Positions 35,007 through 44,581 of a stretch of 64,000 bases of DNA are shown here, in pieces. The DNA comes from Asterella californica (lineage: Eukaryota; Streptophyta; Marchantiopsida; Marchantiales; Aytoniaceae): assembly GCA_036924285.1 (NCBI GenBank), contig JAYKYS010000001.1:27651501-27715500 (forward strand). Direction: 5' to 3'. How positions within the stretch are numbered: the first letter of the stretch is position 1; each line of letters begins with the position of its first letter. Under the pieces are notes generated by a model. It was not told the DNA's origin, searched no databases, and worked only from the letters and a program-made list of their open reading frames with translations. Position numbers and translations under genes: made by a program.

Positions 35007-36752
35007 TCATTTCCGTTTGATGACATCGATGATGACATCATGAAACTCACGCTTGACGATGCCTAACACTTCTCTCAAAGTAAACTCCACCTTCACATTC
35101 AGAATGCGATCTTCCAAGACTCCCTTCAAGTCTGTTGACGCCTCGATATCCGACTGTAGCTTGTACGCAGCCGGCTTACCCTTCTCCTTCTGAGATTTCT
35201 CCTTCGATGAAGAAGGAGCATCGTCCATCGGTAGGTCTTGAGCTCCTGCATCCCGAAGCTCTTGGCGAACTTTCTCCTCTCGAGTCTGTGTCTTGGAAGA
35301 AGTTCCTTCCCCTGCATCCTCTGAATCTCGCCTTCTCTTCTCTTCCAACAACGCTTCGTGTTGGTTCTTGGTGATGTAAGCATGCACCGATAGAGCTTCT
35401 ATCGGATCCTCCCATCCAGTATCCCTTCTGATCGTAGCAGCTGTCCTCTGCAACGTCTCACGTGCCATCTTCCCTTTTTGTTTCATGGAGATGGCAGATG
35501 ACCACAACTCACTTGGCTCAACTTGCTTGTTGAAACTCCTCTCAGCTTGATCCTCAACCCTTGTGCCATAAGTTCCAGCTTCCACGATTGCGACTGCTTG
35601 CGCTGATAGGTGGTCCTCAACCAACTTCTTCATCCCTCCTCTACCAAAGTTGGTCTCAAGAAGTGCACCAGTATCCCTCAACGCTACCTTCCCATCCTTC
35701 CAGAAGATCACTCCTTGCTGCAGAATATCTGTGAACTCCTTGCAATCTCTGCGCGGATGATCAGTACCATCGCACCAGATACACCGCTGGATCCAGCCTT
35801 GCTTCTCAACCGGTCTTACTCCGCTTATAGATCCCTTCTCTTCCAATTTGGTGAGCTTGATCTGCATATCTCGCATTCCACGCAATATCTCCTCAAGGTT
35901 TGAGTCATCCTTCTTCGGAGATACCATGGGTGCCTGAACAACTGGAACAACAGGAACAGCTGGAGCAACTGGTACTACTTGTCTAGCAACGGGAACTGGT
36001 CGGACTACAGGAACAGGTGTTACAGCTGTAGGTGTTGGTGCCAGTCTCCTAACAGGAACTTTCTCTCGTCTCCGCTCCCTCTTGGTAAGCAGACCAACAG
36101 CTTCTTCAACCTTCTTCCAGCTGCTGGTCAATCCATCGTCCTCCTCCCGATCTTCCAGAAGTACCTCTAGCTTCTCCTGCAACTTCTCATCTGCAGCCCG
36201 AAGAAATAGCTCTGTCTTGTTGGACTGCAACGTCAACTTCTCCATCCTGGTCAGCCGTGAAAACTGCTTCTCAAACTCTTTGAGCAACTCAGTAGCTTGT
36301 AAACTTGGTTGCTCAACCCACTCCAAGAATGACTTCTTGGTGACTCGATCAGAGTCCTCCAAGAAGTACTCATCCATCAAGGCACGAGCAAAAGTCTCCC
36401 AATCCTTGTTAAAATGCTTCGTTAGCATTTTAACATGATCCTTAATCTCTGGAGCTGCTGCCAACTCAAACGTCTCAATCATCTCATCTTCTGAGATCCG
36501 GTTCAGCTCCATCTCCTTCACATAATGTCTCAGATACCTTGAGACATCTCTTCCATCAAACTGGTCAATCCTGCTGACCATCGCTTGTAGCGCCTTTGTT
36601 GCCAAAGCTTCCTTCCGCTCATCAGACTGTTGCTGCCGTAAGAACATAGTGAAAGCTTGGAACATCGATGCAGTCGCCGGATCCAACTGCACCTTCGGTA
36701 ACGCACTTGAACCACTAGCTCCATCTCCATCACCTTTCCCATCCCCACTCAT
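35007..36752 (-). CDS. gypsy Gag protein
   Basis: An intact frame of 581 residues from the ATG at 36752. The product packages the element RNA in cytoplasmic particles. The N-terminal half is alpha-helical in character (FLRQQQSDERKEALATKALQ and similar). A low-complexity Pro/Val-rich hinge follows (about 230-270), then a perfect CCHC zinc knuckle, CIWCDGTDHPRRDC (324-337), and a Lys/Glu-rich C-terminus. It ends in TGA followed by CAA, and the protease frame goes on without a shift. That stop may be a mutated Arg codon (CGA) in a single Gag-Pol frame, or a readthrough stop. No damage is visible within Gag itself. Confidence 0.88.
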   Translation of the reverse strand: MSGDGKGDGDGASGSSALPKVQLDPATASMFQAFTMFLRQQQSDERKEALATKALQAMVSRIDQFDGRDVSRYLRHYVKEMELNRISEDEMIETFELAAAPEIKDHVKMLTKHFNKDWETFARALMDEYFLEDSDRVTKKSFLEWVEQPSLQATELLKEFEKQFSRLTRMEKLTLQSNKTELFLRAADEKLQEKLEVLLEDREEDDGLTSSWKKVEEAVGLLTKRERRREKVPVRRLAPTPTAVTPVPVVRPVPVARQVVPVAPAVPVVPVVQAPMVSPKKDDSNLEEILRGMRDMQIKLTKLEEKGSISGVRPVEKQGWIQRCIWCDGTDHPRRDCKEFTDILQQGVIFWKDGKVALRDTGALLETNFGRGGMKKLVEDHLSAQAVAIVEAGTYGTRVEDQAERSFNKQVEPSELWSSAISMKQKGKMARETLQRTAATIRRDTGWEDPIEALSVHAYITKNQHEALLEEKRRRDSEDAGEGTSSKTQTREEKVRQELRDAGAQDLPMDDAPSSSKEKSQKEKGKPAAYKLQSDIEASTDLKGVLEDRILNVKVEFTLREVLGIVKREFHDVIIDVIKRK

Positions 36753-36807
36753 GACTGCCAATCTCTTCTTCAAAGTTCACACACAGAAGAAATCTCCACC
36801 CCAGACC

Positions 36808-36825
36808 TTCACGTCGAGTTCACCA
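36808..36825 (-). other. gypsy primer binding site, tRNA-Trp type
   Basis: The plus strand ttcacgtcgagttcacca matches, at 17 of 18 positions, the 3' end of plant tRNA-Trp plus its CCA tail as I remember it (ttcacgtcgggttcacca). Only 3 bases (ccg) separate it from the 5' LTR if that LTR ends in TA at 36829. Confidence 0.8.
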
Positions 36826-36828
36826 CCG

Positions 36829-38827
36829 TATCGTGTCGGATATTGCGTGAAGGATGTCCAGGAAAACGCGAGGTTCCTGGCTGTGGAGATGTTGTGTGCT
36901 GAAACAGAGACAAGACAGAGAAGAACAACCACGAAAACGAACGCTGCGATATATACACTCCAAATGTATGTACACTGCCGTTTCTTTCTCCTAACAGCAC
37001 AAAAACTGAAGAACAGACAAGAGCGGTCTATAACCTACTTCAAAAGCCCTAAAACTAACCCCTGAATCGCAACCCTAGCCCGAAATCGCCGAAGCGTAGC
37101 TCAAAGCAAGAGAAACTTCTCTTTGCTAACAAACAGAGCCACAACAATATCACGCGATCCAAAACCCAAGTCCAAACCACATCCACGCACTAGCTCTTGG
37201 CTAAAGCTAGCTACCACAAGCCGTACACAACCAATTAACTCCCTAACGAACTCAAAAAGACGAAATCCGTAGCAAAGGAACCGAAAAAGACCTATATGAG
37301 AACTTTCTCCTTTCTCCAAACGATCTTCAAATGTCGATAGGGTCTCCTTCCCTGACTCCTTTGGCTCAAGAAACCTTCAGATCCGACTCCCGATAGTCGA
37401 GATATCGCCGATTTTCGGTCGCAGGTGACCAAACTTCCAGAAGCTCCTCCCTGCGGCTTAAAACCGCTCACACCGCACAAACTGATCGTCTAAACTGATA
37501 TACGTCTTCGCTGGTAGGTAGATCTGACTACCCTGAACCCAACAAGACTCCAAACAAGCCGTTTGGAGTTCCCCTTGCAAAACCACTCGAGAAATTTGAT
37601 CGCAGGTTGCAAAAAACTGACGTAAATCGATTCCTTGCGGCTCAAATTCGCTCACCACACCCAAACCAACAATCCAATTCACTTACAGTCTTCTCCTATG
37701 CGTACATGAGGACTCCCTGATCGCGTAGGCACCAAGAACGAAGAGCTTAGCTCACCGATCGCGAAGAACAATCCAATCTCAGGTCGCAGGCGATGAAAAA
37801 CCTGACGCAAGCGCTTCTCTGCAAACCAATTTCACTCACAACTCCCAAACCGCCCGATGAAAACTGGTATCGTCTTCAATTTCATGAAGAACTCGTTGTT
37901 CTGATCCCGATGGATCCAAGGACAGTAATTTTGGACTCCGGAACGGCTCGAACGGTCTAACTCTCCTTCACAGGTAACTGAAAACTCCAAATCTGCTTCC
38001 TGCGTCTCAATTTCTTCCAGAACACAACCCCCGATCCGTCTCTTCAAGAACCGTCTTAACCTATGCGTAGCCTGCACAGATCTGAACCCGATGACACCTT
38101 GCGCGCGTGTATTGGACTTCCCAATTCTCCAAAACATCCACCGACAGGTCGCAGGAACAAGCAAGCCTCTTAAGCAGCCCCCTTGCAACAGTCTGTACGT
38201 ACGAAGTTCAACCCTCAATAATAAGAAGCATGCCCCTTGCGTCTTTGATATTACGCCTGAAGCCCTAAATACCCAGTCAGCAAGTAACTAGGGGCCTAGC
38301 TTGATTTTGCCTTTTTTCGAATTGCATAACTTCTTCTCTGGATGTCCAAACAAAATAAACAAGATGTCCATGGAAAGCTGACGCGATAAAAGTAAAGATC
38401 CGAAGTTGCGCCAAAAGCTCGTAAGCTGGGGCCTAGCTTGTTTTCTCCATCTTTCGAGTCCTGTAACTTCTTCACTATGCGTCCAAACGAAGTAGACAAA
38501 GTGCCTATGAAATGCTGACAAGGAGCTCTATCCACTGGTGCGATAAAAACGAAGATCCGAAGTGGTGCCAAAACCCGTAAGCTGAGGCCTAGCTTATTTT
38601 CTCCATCTTTCGAGTCCTATTACTTCTCCACTAGGCGCCCAAACGAAGTAGATAAGATGCCTATGGAAAGCTGACAAGGAGCTCTACCCATCTATGCGAT
38701 GAAAATGAAGATCTGAGATTGTGTCAAAATCCGTAAGCTGGGGCTTAGCTTGTCTTCTTATGAGTGTCTTTGGAGCGACAAGCATCGAAGTTTGAATTTC
38801 ATGTAGGAGCCGGTCCACGACACGACA
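36829..38827 (-). repeat. gypsy right LTR (5' LTR)
   Basis: A 1999-bp partner of 28807-30818 with the same two internal arrays. Relative to the left LTR it lacks about 20 bases near 38,382 and has about 9 extra near 38,512. Confidence 0.92.
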
Positions 38828-38831
38828 CCGT

Positions 38832-41711
38832 CCAAGGAAAAGGAGACTCGAAGGGCCAAGCAACCATCGCATCAACTAACTTCTCTGGATTTTTCCCTTT
38901 AAAGTTATGGATTGTTTTAAAACTACGATTCTTTAGGAAAGTCCAGCATCTGCAGCACATAGTTTCGAGGCTGATGGACACGTGCCTTATCTACTTCTTT
39001 ACCTAAAGTGCTGTGCCAAAACAGCCTTTTTATGATATTCAATAAAATAATATGAAAAAATGGTTAATTTAATATCTAATCATCTCGTCTAGAACGGTTA
39101 TTAATAAATTAATCCTTATATATGAGTTAAGCTATCTGTCGCACTTATATTTTGGGCTCGGCTCTCTCCACTTATCGGGTTACGTCTTCCGAGCATCCAT
39201 GTTAAGTTTAATTCTTTTCTTTTCTCGGTTCGTGTCACTTGCAAAGAGACGGTCGAGAACAGGTAGAGAACACCAAGAATAAGCACTTTTCGGTTTCAGA
39301 ATGTCTAAATTAAGTTCGTTCATTCGACCGGATTCTTTTCCTGTTCATTTCCTGGAAAGAAGGAATTAGTCTCAAAACTAGTTCGATCCAAGTTAATTTG
39401 CTCAAAATAAAATATATTTTTATTGCAAGCAAGATATCCACCAATATAGTAACAAATTATTTTCTATATTTTGTGCTTGTCTTCTTCTTCTCTCATGTAA
39501 AAATCACAAGTTACATGCATATTTAGTAAGTATCTTGGTAGTATCAAGGTTCTTTCGTTACCGTAGTGGCTTTTTATTAGGGACTATATATATATCACAC
39601 GTTGAGATTTAATTATTTCCTGTACATGTGAGCACTTTTGGACTACTGTATATTCTAAAGAACAAGTTGATGGTAGTCCGTGATATTGTTCATAGCTATG
39701 TTTTATTTGCTCCAACAATACCAGCCAAATTTTGTATACTCAATCAATCAAAATGTTACTCACGCCACTTAGGCCATCAGACCAATCTAACAAGTAGTAT
39801 ATATGACAGAACATGAGCATCATGACATGTTCCCATCTTAACGTCTCAATTTACTACATCTGGAACTATCAGTCCAACATGTGAACTCCATGTGGGAAGG
39901 TGCTGGAAGTTCAACTAGCTATCAACCTACTACTACCCGTCGGGTATACAGACATTGTCGGATACCTTGAGATTTCATGACATAAACCGTATGGTCTGGC
40001 ATGGAGGGCTCTCCGTAAACAACATTTCGCTGGGAATTTGTAGCACGACACGAGAGTTTTGGTGCAAGGCATGAACATTCAATGTTATGATCCGTCAATG
40101 ATATTGAAGGGTAATTTCCAACTGAGTTTCCGTTCTGTTTCTTTTAGAAGCTAAGCACAGTTTTTCCATTCTCATCAACTAGATAATCCAAGACAAAGAA
40201 GGCATCTTCTTTGCATAAATTATCACCTAGCTGAAGTTTGATGGCAATTAGCATTAAATATTTTATTTTTATTTTAGACACGAACCAGTATAAAGGGCAA
40301 TTGTGTCCGAAAACAAAGTACTGTCTTTGTCTATGCTACATTTTAAACCAATCTATAAACCAGCTTAACAAAACAAGAGTGAAAGCGAAGACAGATTTAA
40401 CGTTTACATGAGAATACGGCTTAATTTAATCCGGAGTGAGCAATGCTTCTAGTGATGGTTATGGTCTATTATCTTACTGACGTAAAGTCTATAATATAGT
40501 TTTTATTTTAGAAGTGCAAAATTTAATTTTATCCGTCTTTTTCTTGATAGCTCTCTCCATGAAGAGTTCAAGATTTACTCTCTTCAAGCACAGAGCTATT
40601 AAGAAAAAGAAACAGAAAAAAGTTAAATTAAGCAGAAGTTAGGGTCAAATCTATTAACTCGTGAATTATGAGTTATTACACTTTTATTTCTGTCTACACA
40701 TCGTCTTTAAACACGGTACTTTTTCATGTCTTACAACATTGTTTAGTTTTCTGAAATAAATAGAACCAATAAGAAAGGTGACTTTGGTCCTAACTTTCTG
40801 CTTATCCTCTTCAGTAGATAGTAGTCAGTTTCTATTTGACAACTTCTGGTCGACCAGAAGTTGTCAAATAGAAACTGACTAGAAGTTACGGTAGTCAACA
40901 TCTATTTTGTCGTATATATATATATATATATGATGATCAGGTTTCATGCGATAGTAGTGTGCGAGAAGTTGTAGTTCAGAATCTGACTTCGCTCGTCTTG
41001 GAATCATGCACTAGTTTCCTAGAGCTGGACTAAAATGCCAAAGTGAAACTTGGGAAGCTGTCATCACTTAGCCGGGTCAAAACAGACGATCTTGATGCTT
41101 ACATTACGTACAAAGTACTTCAGATTACTACGTATGCAAAAATAGCAGAAATATACTTGACCCCACCCCTACTATATTTGTTGGACTTGACCCATCCATC
41201 TTAACTCTTAACTTAACGTTACTTGATTACACCTTTGACTGGAAACAGCAAGTTTAACAAATTGATTCGTTATGTAAAATATTAGATTAAAATAAATAAC
41301 AGATAATCTGTTGTAAAGATATTTTAAACTGAACTTGTCATATAAATATATAGCTGATGAATAACATTCATTTCTCACATTCTGATAACGTGATATTTGG
41401 AAATATTTAACCTACCAAATAATTTTACTACGTACAAACGTAATTCGCTAGTGCGTAAATCATTAAACAACGTGGAGGTGGTTTTTGCAGTTGAGCGATA
41501 CTTCAGAACACCAGAAAGGTCTTTTGAAGAACGAAATTAAATGCTAGTACAGTAATTGATCTTTTTCTGATTTTCATGTTATAGAATGCTCTGTTTCGTT
41601 CCTTAGAGAGCTCGTCTGAAAACCCTGTCTGTAACTACCAGACAATTTGGCATGGACTGAACTTCATACAGACAAAGAAAAGTGGAAAAGAACTAGACTC
41701 AGTTGTACATG
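38832..41711. other. AT-rich intergenic DNA
   Basis: No gene is recognised. The first 70 bases (38,838-38,900) share the stretch cgaagggccaagcaa with 60,060-60,080. On the minus strand both encode AWPF followed by ES or GS and further similar residues, suggesting copies of one older sequence. A short tat repeat lies at 40,913-40,931. An imperfect inverted repeat lies at about 40,548-40,605. The 60-bp palindrome is listed separately. Confidence 0.5.
40822..40881. repeat. 60-bp perfect palindrome
   Basis: Arms of 30 bp meet with no spacer at the centre ggtc|gacc (40851/40852). The left arm begins tagtcagtttctatttgac and the right arm is its exact reverse complement. Confidence 0.97.
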
Positions 41712-42115
41712 CTCACGTGGGTCTAGATTTCGAAGCTAGCCAAGTAGAGTAGAGTTGTCATTAGCAGTAATGCCAAGGGATGGTATGCAAATTAGAAAGA
41801 TAGTGTATGCTTCGTATGCATCAATTGTTGAACTGGTAGTATATGATCTCTATACATGTCCGCTGGAATCCATGGAGCTGGTCAAGGAGCAGCATGAGAT
41901 TGAGAGCTTCGTTCTAGATTTCAGATGCTTTCTCAGTCTCCTCTTGTCTCGAGCTCAGATCTACTCACATGCTGCAAAATCGTCACCTTAAAACATAAAG
42001 AAAATCAGTGCCTCATGATCATTTGATGCACACTCCCGGAGATGAGTTCGCTCAGGGTCTATATGATGAATATTCCAGAAGAACTTGCTGTGGACAATGA
42101 AGAGTGACCATTCAC
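41712..42115 (+). repeat. left arm of about 400-bp inverted repeat
   Basis: It matches 44,170-44,571 in reverse orientation with few substitutions, starting at ctcacgtgggtctaga. It contains a 78-codon open frame on the plus strand (41,755-41,991), and the other arm has the matching frame on the minus strand (44,513-44,292). The shared frame has no domain I recognise. Confidence 0.9.
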
Positions 42116-43504
42116 TATCATCTGTTAAAACAACCACATCTGTTAAATAAATTTAGTCTTACGCTCTTGAAACAGTGCATATGAAACTGGTGGGCTCCTA
42201 GTGCATAGAACACACTGATCTATACTACAATCCCGATTTGACAGTATGGACCGTTGTTAGATTTCTACAGAAAAAACCTATAAAAAAAGCCTTCATACGT
42301 TCTGACAATCACTATATATATAACTAGATTAACCGATAATTCATTTCAAATTCTTTGTTTAATTTATGATCAAATTCATATATATACCATAAACACCCGT
42401 GAATATTTACCTCTTCAAATAGAAGAGGTAAATATGGCAGAGCAAAGGGGAACTTGTGGGTGGGAGGATATATATGAGAAGAGAGGAAATAGAAGTCCTA
42501 TAAAGATTGTAGAGTAAGAGAAGGTAGATATTTTTAAAGCTATTGTCCCAGCAAGATTGTATGCAGGTCACGGTAGAGTACCGTTCAGTGACAGTAACCG
42601 TCATATTTCATTGCACCAGGTTCTTTCTTCTTCTATGCTTTTGTACTAAGGGGAAAGTATTTCTAAACATTCAAAAAATATCATAATTTATAATCGACTA
42701 GTTCTATTTAGAACCATAGATCACTAAGGATCTCCTTTATGAGTTGATAATATGATTTTTCTATGAACTCTTTTATTCTTTTAAAATTTAGAACATTACT
42801 TTGAGTATTGACTTCTCTACTGCAAAAACTCAAAGACGAAACGAGCAAAAAGCCAAGTAAGGAATGCCCACATCATTTTTCTCGGTACTTGTCGAGTTGT
42901 CCGTAGAAAAGCTCCACACACGCCTGGCCAAAATAATAGTTAATATTTGAAAAAATTCCAACTTTAAAACATCTAGTAGGTTTATAAACGCCTTTTGTTA
43001 CAATAGTAGTTTCACTTATTCCAGTTTATGCAGTCTGTTGAAACCCACGACTCTCTTTTCAAACTGAAACACCGATTAACTGGCACCTCCCAGTTCCATA
43101 AAACACCGGTCTAGCTCTAGCTATGAGCGTCTACGAGGTTATCTGATTTTCTACGTGGGCTGCCCCTGTCATTATCGATTGTACTGCACCATCAATACAA
43201 GGACCACTACACTTGTCAAATGGCAAATGCAGAACAGTAAGCCGAAGGGTGATACTTTGGCTGCCATCATCATTCGGACATCTCTGTGCTCATAGGTGAC
43301 TTCCATTTTCCTCGACGAACTAGATTCCACTCGTGGACCTTACAGGCCTACACTGAACATGTCGTGGCTTTTCAGCCAACAGTTGTTTATCGTGGTCATA
43401 CAGCTGATTACTGCGCACAGTTGCTAAGCCAAAGTTGACCAAGTCGTAGTCTCACCACAAAGAACATCAATCGTCAGTGGTCTACAATGTACACTGGATT
43501 GTTA
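42116..43504. other. spacer between inverted-repeat arms, no gene
   Basis: AT-rich and without recognised coding sequence. It contains a perfect 14-bp-arm hairpin, atatttacctcttc with gaagaggtaaatat, at 42,403-42,435. Confidence 0.55.
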
Positions 43505-44105
43505 ACAGATGGGAACGGAGCCGGAGGGATGGCGGGGCTGAGGGGATGGGGCTGGCGGATGCGAGCCGGGGGTAGCAGAGAGACTTAGGGAGACTTAGGA
43601 CAAAGGCAAGACATCGATTAAAGACTTTAGTAGGACAAAGGCAGGAGAATTAGGAGAGCCGGGTAATAAGTTTGAGGAAAGTTGTAATTAGGAGGGTAAC
43701 TGATAATTAAGGTTGCGTATCCTGAAGGTCGATAGAGGGAGGGGTGCTCAGGTTTGATAAGAGATCGGCGATACTCCGAGGGTGAGCAAGACATCGATTA
43801 AAGATAGAATGGAGTCATTGAGAGAGGAAACTACGAGAAGTGGAAGTCCAATGGCTCTCAAGTTAAAGGCAATGAGAAATAGAGGACAGAGCCACAAGAT
43901 AGACCTGGAAAAAGAAAAAGAAGAGAATTTCTGAACATGATGGACTCAAGAAGGGAAGAGAACCCCAACAGAAGCAAAGCTACGGTGGAAGGGCTCCTTC
44001 ACGCCCAGAAGAAACGCAGTGCAGGGAGTTAGGGAGAACTAGGAACGGATGGGAACAAGACGGAAGGAAGAATACTTTTGTGTCTAAGGAGGGTCGAGAG
44101 GAGCA
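43505..44105 (+). other. purine-rich tract
   Basis: About 600 bp in which the plus strand is mostly A and G (runs such as ggagccggagggatggcgggg and aaaaagaaaaagaagagaa). The piece caagacatcgattaaaga occurs twice (near 43,604 and 43,786). No protein is recognised. Confidence 0.6.
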
Positions 44106-44174
44106 GATGTCACTGGAGGGTCACTCCAGTGACATCGATGGAGTTCATTCACTGGAGGGTCACTCCAGTGAATG
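44106..44174. repeat. twin hairpins with a shared stem and loop
   Basis: atgtcactggag-ggtca-ctccagtgacat at 44,107-44,135 and cattcactggag-ggtca-ctccagtgaatg at 44,146-44,174 have the same core stem and the same loop. They lie at the inner edge of the right inverted-repeat arm and are absent from the left arm. Confidence 0.92.
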
Positions 44175-44571
44175 GTCACTCTCCAGTGTCCAGAGCAAGT
44201 TCTTCTGGAATATTCAGCATATAGACCTTGAGCGAACCCATCTCCGGGAGTGTGCATCAAATGATCATGAGGCACTGATTTTCTTTATGTTTTAAGGTGA
44301 CGACTTTGCAGCATGTGAGTAGATCTGAGCTCGAGACAAGAAGAGACTGAGAAAGCATCTGAAATCTAGAACGAAGCTCTCAATCTCATGCTGCTCCTTG
44401 ACCAGTTCCATGGATTCCAACGGACATGTATAGAGATCAAATACTACCAGTTCAACAATTGATGCATACGAAGCATACACTATCTTTCTAATTTGCAGAC
44501 CATCCCTTGGCATTACTGCTAATGACAGCTCTACTCTACTTGGCTAGCTTCGAACTCTAGACCCACATGAG
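44170..44571 (-). repeat. right arm of about 400-bp inverted repeat
   Basis: Reverse complement of 41,712-42,115. Its outer end lies within about 10 bases of the point where the neighbouring copia element loses homology. Confidence 0.9.
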
Positions 44572-44581
44572 GATGTCGATG

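Larger units (their letters stand above)
28807..38827 (-). mobile_element. Ty3/gypsy LTR retrotransposon, about 10 kb, 2-kb LTRs
   Basis: Two long LTRs (28807-30818 and 36829-38827) enclose Gag, protease, RT, RNase H and integrase on the minus strand. RT comes before integrase, which makes it gypsy-type. On the minus strand each LTR starts tgtcgtgtcg and ends cgacacgata, a 9 of 10 inverted match, so the ends are TG and TA rather than TG and CA. Flanking bases ccgt occur at 28803-28806 and 38828-38831, a 4-bp target duplication. The primer site is complementary to tRNA-Trp. The LTRs differ by scattered substitutions and small indels, including a 20-base gap, so insertion is fairly recent. Pol has frameshifts and a stop, so this copy is not autonomous. 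Confidence 0.93.
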
